A stretch of 64,000 bases of DNA from Sipunculus nudus (Eukaryota > Annelida > Sipuncula > Golfingiida > Sipunculidae), in the NCBI GenBank assembly GCA_026874595.1, contig CM049313.1, positions 21,095,508 to 21,159,507 of the forward strand, read 5' to 3'. Below the pieces are notes generated by a model. The model did not search any database, was not told the origin of the DNA, and worked only from the letters and a program-made list of their open reading frames with translations. The position numbers and the translations under genes were made by a program. Positions 1 to 11,677 of the stretch are shown here, piece by piece; position 1 is the first letter of the stretch; each line of letters opens with the position of its first letter.

Positions 1-90
1 TAATTAAAGGTCTAGGAAGGCCAACCATAGGAACCGTGTGATTGTTTGTTCACACACGGATCAACCTTTAAGTTGAATCAACCAGGTAAA

Positions 91-163
91 GGGCGTAGCC
101 TAGTGGTTAAAGCGTTGGACTACAAAGTTGAAGGATCCCATTTTGAATCCCGCCAGTGCCCCA
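91..163 (+). repeat. tRNA-like SINE head
   Basis: About 72 bp resemble a tRNA: the first bases GGGC can pair with GCCC near the end. A box-A-like TAGCCTAGTGGTTAAAGCG lies at about 96-114. A degenerate box B (TTTTGAATCCC) follows at about 140-151. The anticodon arm does not form a clean stem, so this is more likely the pol III promoter head of a SINE than a functional tRNA. The SINE body downstream was not delimited. Confidence 0.5.
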
Positions 164-271
164 GAATGGTTAATGCTCGAGAGATCATTCGTGCTAATTT
201 TTTATAATGCCAAGTTATGGCTCCTAGATTACTCTGTGCATACGAAACATAACAAACATTAGACTTTCAAA

Positions 272-273
<2 letters not shown>

Positions 274-327
<54 letters not shown>
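274..327. repeat. (AT)n microsatellite
   Basis: A nearly pure AT dinucleotide array of about 54 bp. Confidence 0.97.
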
Positions 328-330
<3 letters not shown>

Positions 331-2643
331 ATAGGTATACAATCATAATGATCAGTTTAAACAAGGAACACCAGCAGACCAAGGATACATTCTATATGTA
401 AGATGGAATCAACTATGCTTGACCTCAAGGCAACCCTCTCTCAAATATTCATTTAAATACTTAAGTAATGTGATATGGGTAAATTATACATAGCTGATAA
501 TTAAAAAATGGTGGGCTTTGCCTTGTTCAGTTGGAAGATTAGGGAGGCAATATGCGCTTTCCTGAGGTCAGGGAATTGTAGTTAACGTTTGTATGATCAT
601 ATACTAACTGTCAGAGCACGTACCAGCACACTCTTACACATTTTATTCATATTCCATCAAGCTCCAACTCACCGGAAAACTCAATCATTAAATTAGTGAC
701 TTTCGATATATTCAGTAGTCAACCATACAAACAACACGAGCAAAACTAAATCTAAATATACACGAATCCAGATCCGGCTCTGGGTCCAATTTAATAAGCT
801 AATCCTTAATCAATCCCTCCATTAATATGCTATGGATTCATATAAGCAAGTAAACAAATAAACCGACAAACCTATTTTTTCTGCATCCTTATAAGTATCC
901 ATCAATATTAAAAAAAATATTTCGTGAAAAAAGACATAAAGCAAGAACGGTCGAACACGATTGACAACATAACCTCCGCCATGAGTGAATTGGCGTGAAC
1001 ATCACCCATGTGCCCGTGGCAGCCGGATGGGGACACAGGTGACAACGTCAGACGACGGTCACCTTGTTCCTTTACTCAGGTGTCATCTGCGGCCAAGCGT
1101 GCATACGCGCATCTCACCCATAAAGAGGTGATCACATGTATTATATATCGTTACCTATATTATACTGAGGAATTTTTACCATGTTCTACATATTTTCAAT
1201 GTTCATGTTGTTTTAGAATCACATTATGTGACCGTATGATGCAATATGTTTTATGATAACAATATAATATTCCCAAATTATATTTTTTTCATACTGATAA
1301 TTTTATTGTTAGTCTATTGACTTCCTGTTGGGCAAAATGAGATTATGAATCGACCAAAGTATTTATATGTGCCTACGCATATATTAAATTAGTATCACCG
1401 TATCAGTTTAGACTGACGTCATTTCCGCATGACCGCATCACTTCAAATTCATTTTGTCATAGTGGTAATGACTGATATATCCATTCATGACATTTGTTGT
1501 TCCCACAGAAAATAACCTTACATTTAGCTAGGGGTCAGACCACAGGAAATGACTGCCTGTAAATTAGTAAGCAAGGAAGTTTTTACTACAGACATTCGGA
1601 GCTTATACCGTCGTTATAATAACAAGTAGATCGGCGAAACGATCTATATCGCGGTGATATTTTTAGGATAAAATGTCCAGCGCCGGCTTCTTTCAAGCTA
1701 TTTCCGGATGTAACCCTCCCCTTACGGGGATACATTATAGATTACGTCATTGCCACCCGGGTACTTTGTGGTTAATGCGACCAATCATGCATAGTCCGTG
1801 AGCCAGCACGCGAAACCCAAGGACACCAGGCCTACTATCTTCACGAAAACCGTGTGCTTTATACTATGATATGAACCACTTTTCTTAGAGTAAGCAGATA
1901 GCAGCTACATGTTTTTTTTGTGACGAGATGAACCTCGCTTTACTTCAAAGGTTGTCCAGCATTAATTACTACAATTCTATTAGAGTTCAGTACCATCAAT
2001 ATGCCAACAGTTTAAGTATATTTTTGTGTATTGTTTTTAGGAGTACGTAAAACATGTATCTATTACTTTATTACAAGGTAGATCTTACTTCATTAACCCA
2101 AATGCAGGTATTATTTTAAACCAAGATATCGATTTTTAACGCCCACCGTCCATCTTGGAAGTAAACATACAATCCAAATAAGTTTTTGGTTTGTTTGATG
2201 GAATACTGGAAACTTGTTTTCGCAAATGTCATTGTAATTCTAGCAAGTGTTGGTATTCGCAATGTTGTCTGGCCTTTCGTTTACGTGGGCCCGTATGTTT
2301 AGCATTTGTGGAAGCAATTGTTCTCTGTTGAGGTCCTTCTGATTATATTTTATTCTTTTTATTTACTCAGAAACGATTCGTCATATTCAACGAAACTAGA
2401 TAATTTTGTCATACAATCTATTGGCTACTGTGGAATCTAACCGTCTCATTACTGAACAGACAATAAATCAAGCACCTGTTGAGTCCAACTGAACGAGTGT
2501 AGGCGTAAATGATTGAGTGAAAGCACTCCATTTGACACATTTGTCTGATCTACTGAACCGACTTTCCATGTACAATAACGCGCTAGTTGAGAGACTCATC
2601 AAATATAATAACATCTGCCCGTGTAATACCTGGACTATATGAG
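328..2643. other. AT-rich stretch without recognisable gene
   Basis: No long open frame, RNA gene or clear mobile element seen. A short piece near 976 (CCTCCGCCAT) resembles the end of the dispersed family B found elsewhere in the window. The rest looks unique. Confidence 0.5.
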
Positions 2644-3027
2644 TTATCCATATAATTGTACAAAACCAAAATTACTAAGGTTGCTGAAAACGGAGGAAAT
2701 TTTTGAGAAATCACCAAACATGCCTCTTTTTGTATTTTTAAGCTGCCTTTTGGCTCTTTTGCGAAAAAGTTTGTAAAACCAGTAATACGTGAAATTTGGG
2801 ATAATGATCGCTTTCGTTTCTTGACGGTACGGGCGGGTCAAAATTCCAAGTTCGTCACACTTTAGCAAGTCCTGATATGCCCCAGGAGACAACGGGTGCA
2901 GGGACAGGCCACGTGACCATTCGTGGTAGACTTCAGAGTGTAAAGGAGGCAGCCCGGGTCGGGGGTGGGCGGTCACAGACAAAGGCTTGTCCACGGGAAG
3001 TGGTTTCATGACATAGGGGCGCTCCAC
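2644..3027 (-). CDS. weak candidate exon, unknown product
   Basis: An open frame of 127 codons on the minus strand. It has no ATG at its 5' end: it opens with GTG just after an in-frame TAA, and a possible splice acceptor (TTCTAACCAG) abuts the opening, so it could be a terminal exon ending at the TAA at 2644. The predicted peptide is proline-rich near its start (motifs LPPLHSEVYHEW and ILTRPYRQE) and basic in the middle (LFRKRAKRQLK). No signal peptide, membrane segment or family is recognised. The 5' half is locally GC-richer than its surroundings, with codon choice that looks mildly coding-like. Open frames of this length are expected roughly once by chance in 64 kb of this composition, so support is weak. 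Confidence 0.2.
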   Translation of the reverse strand: MERPYVMKPLPVDKPLSVTAHPRPGLPPLHSEVYHEWSRGLSLHPLSPGAYQDLLKCDELGILTRPYRQETKAIIIPNFTYYWFYKLFRKRAKRQLKNTKRGMFGDFSKISSVFSNLSNFGFVQLYG

Positions 3028-3524
3028 TGGTTAGAATATGGACTGTGTTTAGATGTCACTGCCTACCTCCCGTTGTGGCAAGGAATGTAAGTCATGGTAT
3101 AAAAATAGTTTTGGTGACAATTATATCAGTGAAACCTCTCATGACCACCTCCCGGGAAACTTGACCACCGCAAACTAGAGACAGCTTTTGCGCCCTCGGG
3201 GCATAACGATAAAACCAAGTGTTGAGTACGGCCACAAATTGAAAAAGAAACAAAACTAGGTAGTTCTGATGGTGGTTGTATTAACGATTTGTTTTTGAAT
3301 TTAAGAATCATTTAAATGAGATAATAAAAGGCGACGGCCACAGTCAATGCCTTCTTGTCATAGTTGTCCGTGGTTGGCGAGATCCAGCAGTGGTCATTGG
3401 CAATGGAAGCGGCTGATCCCACCAAAAGCAATGCAGTGATTCAGATTGCATGGGTAGTAAAAGACATCATTGTAATTCAGTCACAGACAGTGTTGCAGTG
3501 GCAAGTCAATTCACTAGACTGGAT

Positions 3525-4640
3525 CAAGTCACGTCAGCGACCAAAGCCACCGTGGATAGCCATGTCAATAGAGTGGTCAATGTCACAGCAGCGACCTAAG
3601 CCACCGTGGGTAGTCGTGTCAATACAGCGGCTCAAGTCACGACAGCGATCAAAGTCAACATGGTTAGTCATGTTAATACAGTGGCCAAGATCATGGCGGT
3701 GCCCAAAGCCACCGTGATTAGACATGTCAATACCGTGGCCCATGTCACGGTAGCCATCAAAGCCACCGTTGTTAGTCATATCAATACAGTGGCTCAAGTC
3801 ACGACAGTAACCAAAGCCACCGTGGTTAATCATGTCAATACAGTGGCTCAAATCATTGCAGCAACCAAAGCCACCGTGGTTAGTCATGTCAATACAGTGG
3901 CCCAAGTCACGGCAGCAAACAAAGCCACCGTGGTAAGCCATGTTAATACGGTGGCTCAAGTCACGGCAGCAACCAAAGCCATCGTGGTTAGTCATGTCAA
4001 TACAGTGGCTCTAGTCACGGCAGCAAACAAAGCCACCGTGGTAAGCCATGTCAATACAGTGGCTCAAATCACGGCAGCAACCAATGCCACCGTGGTAAGC
4101 CATGTAAATACAGTGGCTCAAGTCACGGCAGCAACCAAAGCCACCGTGGTTAGTCATGTCAATACAGTGGCTCAAGTCATCGCAGCAACCAAAACCACCA
4201 TGGTTAGTCATGTCAATACAGTGGTCCAGTTCACGGCAGCAAACAATGCCACCGTGGTAAGCCATGTCAATACAGTGGCTCAAGTCACGGCAGCAACCAA
4301 AGCCACCGTGGTCAGTCATGTCAATACAGTGGCCCAAGTCACGGCAGCAAACAAAGCCACCGTGGTAAGCCATGTTAATACGGTGGCCAAGTCACGGCAG
4401 CAACCAAAGCCACCGTGGTTAGTCATGTCAATACAGTGGCTCTAGTCACGGCAGCAACAAAAGCCATCGTGGTTAGTCATGTCAATACAGTGTCCCAAGT
4501 CACGGCAGCAAACAAAGCCACCGTGGTAAGCCATGTCAATACAGTGGCTCAAATCATGGCAGCAACCAAAGCCACCGTTGTTAGTCATGTCAATACAGTG
4601 GCTCAAGTCACGGCAGCGACCAAAGCCATCTTAGTTTGTC
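3525..4640 (+). repeat. 54-bp minisatellite, about 20 units
   Basis: A tandem array with a 54-bp unit. Each unit carries GCCACCGTGG and, in most, TCATGTCAATACAGTGGC followed by AAGTCACGGCAGCAA. Units start near 3547, 3600, 3653, 3706, 3761 and then every 54 bp to about 4624. Early units are more divergent and some are 53 or 55 bp long; later units are close to identical. Because 54 is a multiple of three and the unit lacks stops in several frames, long open frames run on both strands: plus 3606-4445 would encode an 18-residue repeat, and minus 3534-3995 and 4011-4373 a Cys/His-rich one. A 1-base deletion near 4387 breaks the plus frame. No start context, signal peptide or flanking exon supports translation, so it is annotated as a repeat. 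Confidence 0.95.
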
Positions 4641-5394
4641 AAAGCCAGCGTGTCTATCCTTCAGTTATCTTGGTGTCATGTTTCATTTATGTTGCACACA
4701 CTATTCTTAAAGTAAGTTCCCATTTATTTATATATACATGCACACGTGTATGTATAAAAAAGGCTGCATTCGTATCAATGAAATTCGCACATGCCAGGTA
4801 TTAAGCTAAAATTATGTATAATCTGCGCACTTGATTAAAGTGAAGTTATTAACACTGGGTTACTACGTGTAACTTGCATTGGGACATATCCGCAAGACAT
4901 CGCCCGGGTTTCTAAGGGATAAACTTGAAACAGGGAGCGAGTTGACATTGGACGACTCCATAGATGGTCGGAGTTGACACGGGTCGAGCTAGCCGGTAAA
5001 CTTTCTGTTGGATGGCCCGTGCGATTGTTTCTATGATTGTAAAACATTGTCAGATGTTAAACGAAATTATAGAAAATGTCCCACCTTAGGACATACTTTG
5101 AATTGTTCCCGTTCGTTCTAGGAGCATTTCCGAGGCGTGGCCAAAGAGGTGTTTCGTATGTTATGATACATGCAGATTAATTTGCAAAATACGTCTATCA
5201 GACATTTTGCTTACCACATTTCCAATTCACTCCGGCTGTCTATCACTACTCCATTACAGAGAAACCAAAGAAATAATTTATTGTAGAAAGATATCATATA
5301 CAAATCATCAATAAATTTGTAAAAAAATACTGTATTTTACTCATCTGGCCCTTCTGAAGTGAAGAATTATCCTAGGTTATTATATATTTGTTGT
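4641..5394. other. no recognisable feature
   Basis: AT-rich sequence with no supported gene or repeat; small chance open frames only. Confidence 0.5.
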
Positions 5395-5575
5395 CATTAA
5401 AGCCAGATCATTTGGTTTATTATGGCGGTCCACATTTTATAAACACGTTGATATAAACAAAATGAACACCCTATGTACCTAAAGACTGGCGTTTTCTGGC
5501 TTATTCGCATGACAGGTTTGAAGGATTATCTTTAGTCATGCAGATATCGGAATAGGCCCTTTTTAGATCTACATT
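5395..5575 (+). repeat. dispersed repeat family A, copy 1 (partial)
   Basis: Shares an ordered set of blocks with copies at 19.1, 29.9, 41.7 and 45.5 kb: ATAAACACGTTGATATAAAC, a run close to AATGAACACCCTATGT, then CGTTTTCTGGC, and the terminal block AGATATCGGAATAGGCCC. The 5' half of the family is missing. No coding capacity; probably a non-autonomous mobile element. Confidence 0.6.
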
Positions 5576-6357
5576 CACACAGGCACACACAAAATACATT
5601 TCGGACAAAATTGATAATATGAAATGATCATACCTGGGTATTTGTGCTGGTTAAGATCTTGCTGGACAGGGCTTTGAGGAAACACCGTGCCGCGGGCTGT
5701 CTGAGGGATTAATTCATTAACATTTGTACAGGTATACTTTGATACTGACACAGATAAGGGATGGGTGTCATTCGCAAATTATTCAGGCGGACATGATCAG
5801 ATCCTTAAAAAAACCTAGTATTGTCAGGTTATAAAAACACTACCATTGTTCGGTCGTGTATTATTTTTCCTCGCATTCATGCATGTCGTACAGTAAGAGT
5901 TTTGCTACGTATCCTCCCACTTTTCACCAAGCACACTTCCTTTCATGACAAACCGTTGGTGACAAGAACAATGCAAGCACTGACTGTCAGTTATGTTCAA
6001 ATTACTGGTTCATGATGCTAAACCGCTGGCCTTAATACCGTCTCATAAGGTATTAATGAGGTATTTATACGCGCTTTTTATTTCCACAAGAAAGTATTGA
6101 TATTGGCTTCTAGAAGATCAAGCTCTTTGTGCCCATCATCAACAATACGTGTAATATTCATTTAGGTGTAACGTTATTGCTTTCACGCAGTATTTGTCTT
6201 AATAGAATGGATATCGGGTCACACGATTTCATTACCTTACCTTTTTAAACTTTATGCCACCTTGCCATTTTATTTACATGCATGTTTATACATTTTTGTT
6301 TCGTCTATTTGTGTGTAGATTTGCTGACTTAAACTATAATTAAAAACCAGAAATATG
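5576..6357. other. no recognisable feature
   Basis: No gene found. A short imperfect hairpin (TTAATACC ... GGTATTAA) lies at about 6032-6056. Confidence 0.45.
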
Positions 6358-6568
6358 CATTCTGAGGAATGCGAGCCTCCGCCATGCGGGGGGGTCCTTA
6401 TTATGGGATGCTCCACAAAACGTGTTTGCATTCACTTATTAGGCTGTACATTTGTAAATATTCCTGTAAGTCCTTCCTGGACCCCAAAATGCCCTGAAAT
6501 TTCATGGGATTAATTCTATTAACACACACGAACGGGGATGAACGCACACACGTTCCTGGCGGGAGGCA

Positions 6569-6573
<5 letters not shown>
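6358..6573 (+). repeat. dispersed repeat family B, copy 1
   Basis: Begins with a block close to GGAATGCGAGCCTCCGCCA and ends with CGGGGATGAACGCA, then CTGGCGGGAGGC. The two ends are inverted relative to each other (GCCTCCGCCA versus TGGCGGGAGGC), as in a MITE. Blocks such as AAATGCCCTGAAATTTCATG are shared in order with the copies at 37.7 and 43.6 kb. It is non-coding and shorter than copy 2, with an internal deletion. Confidence 0.6.
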
Positions 6574-6624
<51 letters not shown>

Positions 6625-6637
6625 GGGAGGGAGGGAG
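6574..6637. repeat. (GA)n microsatellite
   Basis: An AG/GA array with one interruption and a GGGA-rich end, directly at the end of family B copy 1. Confidence 0.95.
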
Positions 6638-8682
6638 CACCATACTGCACCACAAATCTACTATTGTCGTGTGACCCGGCACAATACGTTGTAATCATAT
6701 ATATTACGAGAATAAAATCATTACTCTGTGTATGACAAATAACTCAATTACGTTATGAACACGTTTCCGTGACAAGGATTTGCGTGACTTCGGTCAAACT
6801 TCTCTTCCGCCACGTTGCCGCGGTCTTGTGAAGTCTCATCGTGTGTTCCTCGGTATGAAAACGAGGGCGGGGTCACTGGGTACATACCTCATTGACGGCT
6901 AGCAAAAAAGTGCCAGGCGCCAATCGGCACAGTTCAAACAAACATACGACAACTCGAGAACCTGCCACCCACAAGAGCACATGTAAGCCGTCTGTCAAAA
7001 CCAGCGATGTCAATTCAAGAGCTATATTTTGTTCAACTTTGTCATTTTTTTAGGTTTACGTATTTGTGGTAGGCATTCTAAATCCTATAATTAACATAAA
7101 AAATGGAACCTTAAAAATGATACTCAATTTGCAATTATATTAAAAGCGTCAACGTTTCTCGTCCAATGGTAAATCAATATTTAAAGCTTCCTGAAAGTAA
7201 CATGTCAATAATTTCTACTGCCGATTAAGATGCAAGTTTTGTTGAGAAAAATTAATCATTTGCGGAAGCTGATAAGCTAATAATGAGTAACTAATTTATC
7301 TGAGTGGGCAGATTATCAATTATACACTTGGGTGGTTGTAATTCAGAAAGCGCTGCTCCTGACGTCACGGTCTCCGAGGACTTTGATTAATGGCTGCTCT
7401 CACAAACTCGCCAAAACTTCCGCCGGAAAGAATGGGTTGAACATCAATTATTATAGCTTAGTGCTTGGTAATTGGAGGCGAAAAGACATGAACAGCGTGA
7501 GCTTGTATTTCTTTGTCAATCTGGGTCACTGGGAACTCTATTTACCTTGACGATAAGCATTAAAGCCATATCATTCGCCAATAGAAAGACCACGTTGCAC
7601 CTTAACGTGCAATAACCGAGTCTGCATGCGCACACATAGACACAATTGCGGTTTGATTTTTTTAACCACCATCCAAATGCCTCGCGGTGAAAAGGGTGCA
7701 CTACCGTAATGGGGTCAATCGGTGCATTTTTCACCTGGCACCCGTGCACTGCCGAAGCTATATCGCCAAGATAAGCAATAAAATACCATATATAGTTCAT
7801 AAAAATAAAAATGCAATCTGCTTTAAACAGCTCTCCGCAGATAGGAACAATGCAATCTTGCTGCGTCAAACGACTGAATATGTTTAAGGAATTGTTATTT
7901 TCCACCTTTCGCTAACCGGACGATGATGTTAGCCTTATGGAGTAATTATTGCCTCTGCTATCTAATTTACCAGGGCAGAACCTACCATTATAACATATAA
8001 CAATCACTTATGAATGACCAAGCCGTATGCTAGAGCGTAACCAGTCGACTGGCACATAATTCTAAAGAAAAAAGTTTTAAGACTTTCATAGGACTTATTT
8101 TCATCGCCGATATATTTGATGCTGTACTATTATTAAATGTTCGTTTCATCACATGTAAGACGTTGCAGTGATGTTTTACGATTTTGCGTTCTGTCACAGA
8201 GTGACTTAACAGGTTTTACCTCCTGTACGCTTGGACTAGTTTCATGCCGTGCTTATTCCTGGGAAAAATCTGGCGCAATTTTAATGCCGTCTGGTTCAAG
8301 GGGTTAAGACATTTAGGATTCCATAAATGCTATTTAGGAAATCTTTATATCGCACCGTTGGTTATTCAATTTGCCTCTTTTTGTTCGAGAGCTCATAGCA
8401 TTTCGTCTGCTCCCGACACTTCGTTCCGATATACATAGAATCATTAATATATGAATCATTAATAAAACAATGGAACGATCACCGTTTAACTCCGCCTATC
8501 GTTATAAATATAAACTAACACACTTTGTATGAATATATGCTGTATGAAAAAAGCCTTTCATTAACGACGCTTCTGCTATCCATCGCGAGAAATGTACAGA
8601 CCGCACACCGCATATCACGGGCTTTTGTGTGTCCTCAAATTATACCATAAACTTATATAATTGGAACACGTCTAGGGTGGGC
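6638..8682. other. no recognisable gene
   Basis: AT-rich DNA. The 13-mer GCGCCAATCGGCA near 6918 recurs near 11626. A loose stem-loop (GGTGAAAA ... TTTTCACC) lies at about 7687-7738. Nothing else supported. Confidence 0.45.
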
Positions 8683-8708
8683 CATATATATACTAGTATA
8701 TATATATA

Positions 8709-8780
<72 letters not shown>

Positions 8781-8791
8781 ATGAGAGAGAG
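8683..8791. repeat. (AT)n array with TG interruptions
   Basis: About 100 bp of TA repeats interrupted by GTATGTG and ACAT, ending in a short GA run. Confidence 0.95.
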
Positions 8792-11322
8792 CCCGAGACA
8801 ATATTGAAAAAATAACTCTAAAATTCAGAAATAATTCCTGGCTTAATGTGTTAGGTTTTCTTAGGCGAAATACGTGCTCAGCTAGAGCTGTATTCCAAAA
8901 TACATGGATATCCTCACCCGAATCTTGATCGAACTTTCCTGTGTTCCACATTGTTGCGGTTCACTAAAAATTCCTTCACAGGCGAGCTGCAGTACACACT
9001 GAGACCCTGATACCAATGAATAGCTCGGCCCTCCGAGGGACAAAGAAATTGCCCTATCTTACAATGGTATGAAATCTTTTCATTTAAGATATACTATTGT
9101 GACCCAGAATGCTTACAAATTTAATGTTTTTAAATTGGATATTATCTTAATCCTCCAACAAAGTCATTAAAATGTCTTTTTGCGTAAAACTACTGACAGA
9201 CAGAGGAAGTTACGAGCGAAGGAAAAATATAATATCTCACCAACTGGTATAGCTATAATTATAACCATTCAAGCAGGATTCTTTTTGTGATTCCGGCAGA
9301 TTACTCCGTTTAAGTTAACTTCACACCTAAAGGACTTGTATTCTAAAAGAGCCCTTATCTTTTCATAAAACGCCGCGTTGGTGGATTCAGACGAATATTA
9401 TATGGAAAAGAGGGCATGGGCTTGGGAAAAATCTTATTATATTGGTGTGAAATGACCGATGAACGGGATATTTACTTTCTAGTGGACAAGTATGGGAGAA
9501 ATATTAATAATACATAGTACACGTGTACTTGAAACAAATCTGAATTTTACTGCATAAAATCAGGATTGTATGAAATTTAGTCTCAGGTATACGCCCACCC
9601 AGGCGCTCTTTGTTAGCATGTGCTTAAGTTTATTTACTCCGATATAATTGTATGTCACATCTTTGAACAAAAACGCCCACAACGGTATAATTATTTTATC
9701 ATACAAATAAAGCAGCTAATCAGTGGCACCAAATACCTATTTTTCGCATAGACAATTTGTTAGCTTTACGAACCATTGAAAATACCACCGATGAAAGAAT
9801 ACCGGCGGCGTTTAACGTTTGATTTGTGAGCTCTGCGGAGCGTGCAGTCTGCCGTAAAGTTCCCAAACTGTGGCCATCTTATTTTATTTACGTCTTTATA
9901 TTGCTATACTGGATCACACCTGTTAGAAAACCAGACATACTTCATATGTCTTTTGTGCGAAAATCCAGCCAAATTTTGTAAAAGACGGTATGGTTGAAAA
10001 TAAATGATTAAACAGCCGTATCCTTGAAAATAGCAGAACTATTTCATATTCGACATAACAGGAAACTCTTTCAGTCTGGTTAACCCACATCCGTTTTCAC
10101 ACCTGTAAGCTTTCAAAGCAAATTCCGCATAAATATAAAATTCCTCGCCTGTATCATTTTGGACAGTCTTGTGGATCTTGTTTACCCGCGTCAAGGAGGC
10201 CATGTTTTCATCTGAGTCTGTCTGTTCTGTTTCTTTTTTTGTTTGTTTGTTTTTTCTGCTACCAGGGTTATGCAAAAACTACTGAACTGACCTCTACGAA
10301 ACGTTTGGGAAGATTGGACATGAACCAGAAGAGGTCAGATTAAAATGATTCCATATATATGGACGAGAGGATCTCGTTTGCGCCTTTTGCTTTGACGGAG
10401 GTATGCGCTCTTTGAAGTACCATTCTAGTGTAATGTTTATAATTTCACGCTAGTCTTTTCCGACTAATCATGTGAGTTATCTAATGTATAGTAAAACCTT
10501 GTGATATCACTAAATGGCGCTGCTCCAAATTTTTCTCACAATCTGTCGTCCTCTTTTTAAACATTTTTTGGCGTTCTATACTTTTTTTCATCTACACACG
10601 ATATAGTCAGTTAAAATTCACATACACACAAGTACATAATTCAGGTGTGAACCTTTTTCAACGTCTCCATTTCATAACAATAATTTATTTTATTTACAAC
10701 CAGTTATATCTTTATGTCTCTGTTTTTCATCAGTAATATAACATACCTTTCAGCTACAGATTTATGTCAAATATAGACGCAACCGGTTTGTACATGTGTT
10801 TTATTGGACTCTTATGAGAAAGGATTTGTTGTTGCGAATCTTAGACCTCCACCAGTGAACCGCAAACCACACAATACGATTCATAAAATAGTGTCTTGTG
10901 GTCTCAATAACGACACCTTTCACCTCGGAACATGCCTTAGAACCTTGTGACGTGCGTTATTTGCGTAAATTGCAGAGCAAATTTCCAAAGGTACAATTTT
11001 GGTGCGAATTGCGGTATAGAAAAGGTATATATCTTTGCTGCAGTAATGCCGCAGCTGTAAACTGCTTAACGTTTGTATTGTTAATCACAGAAAAAATAGC
11101 GGGTCCGAGTTGAGTTTGTCAGCTGCTCCATCAAACCCTGATGAGATACATATCTTATCATTCATTTGATCTCCATGCCTAATAAATTCTCACGATTGTT
11201 GAATCGGATTTGGTCCAAGTATTGTGGAATATTGTCTTATAACCCGAGCAGGGAAACAGACGAACTGACAGACAGATACATAAATAACAAAATACGGCGT
11301 GGGCAATGCAGAATTTAGTAAA
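8792..11322. other. no recognisable gene
   Basis: AT-rich. A fragment at about 10392-10412 (GACGGAGGTATGCGCTCTTTG) resembles the outer end of family B-type repeats. Open frames here are short and show no family resemblance. Confidence 0.45.
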
Positions 11323-11344
11323 GATATATATATATATATATATA
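11323..11344. repeat. short (AT)n microsatellite
   Basis: Pure AT dinucleotides, 22 bp. Confidence 0.9.
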
Positions 11345-11651
11345 AATAATTGCAAGAACTGTTGTCAGGGTCTACATACTTCTGTAAGAATGTTAATTAT
11401 TTATTTTTCTGTGTTTCTGTGTTCACCAGCCTGGTTCACTGGTTGATTTTTGTGAACATACTTATAAGGTATAAATTAAATGCAGTTTAGGGTATAAATA
11501 ACCAAAATGTTATTGCTAGAAGTTGTTTTTTGACGATCTTTAAGATCTTTTGTGACGGTCGGTGAGTTGCAAAGGCTAGCTTTACGCCGGTCTGCAGAAG
11601 CCCGTCCCGGCTACCCCCGACGGGCGCCAATCGGCATGGCTATAGCCAAGG

Positions 11652-11677
11652 ATATATATATATATATATATATATAC
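11652..11677. repeat. short (AT)n microsatellite
   Basis: Pure AT dinucleotides, 26 bp, just downstream of the second copy of the GCGCCAATCGGCA 13-mer. Confidence 0.9.

Noticed and set aside
91-163. Functional tRNA gene
   Set aside because: Anticodon and T stems do not pair cleanly; looks like a SINE head. The same holds for 18115-18190 and 48470-48530.
3606-4445. 279-codon open frame as a repeat-protein gene
   Set aside because: The frame comes entirely from the 54-bp minisatellite, is broken by a 1-base deletion near 4387, and equally long frames exist on the other strand.
6538-6735. RERERE peptide frames (also 40839-41151)
   Set aside because: Product of (GA)n arrays.
8640-8951. Open frames encoding YIYIYI-type peptides (also at 40333-40737, 43115-43413, 49627-49851)
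   Set aside because: They are translations of (AT)n arrays.
11135-11175. Second hammerhead core (CTGATGAG near 11139; also near 19920 and 40208)
   Set aside because: No GAAA follows a pairable helix II at any of these places.
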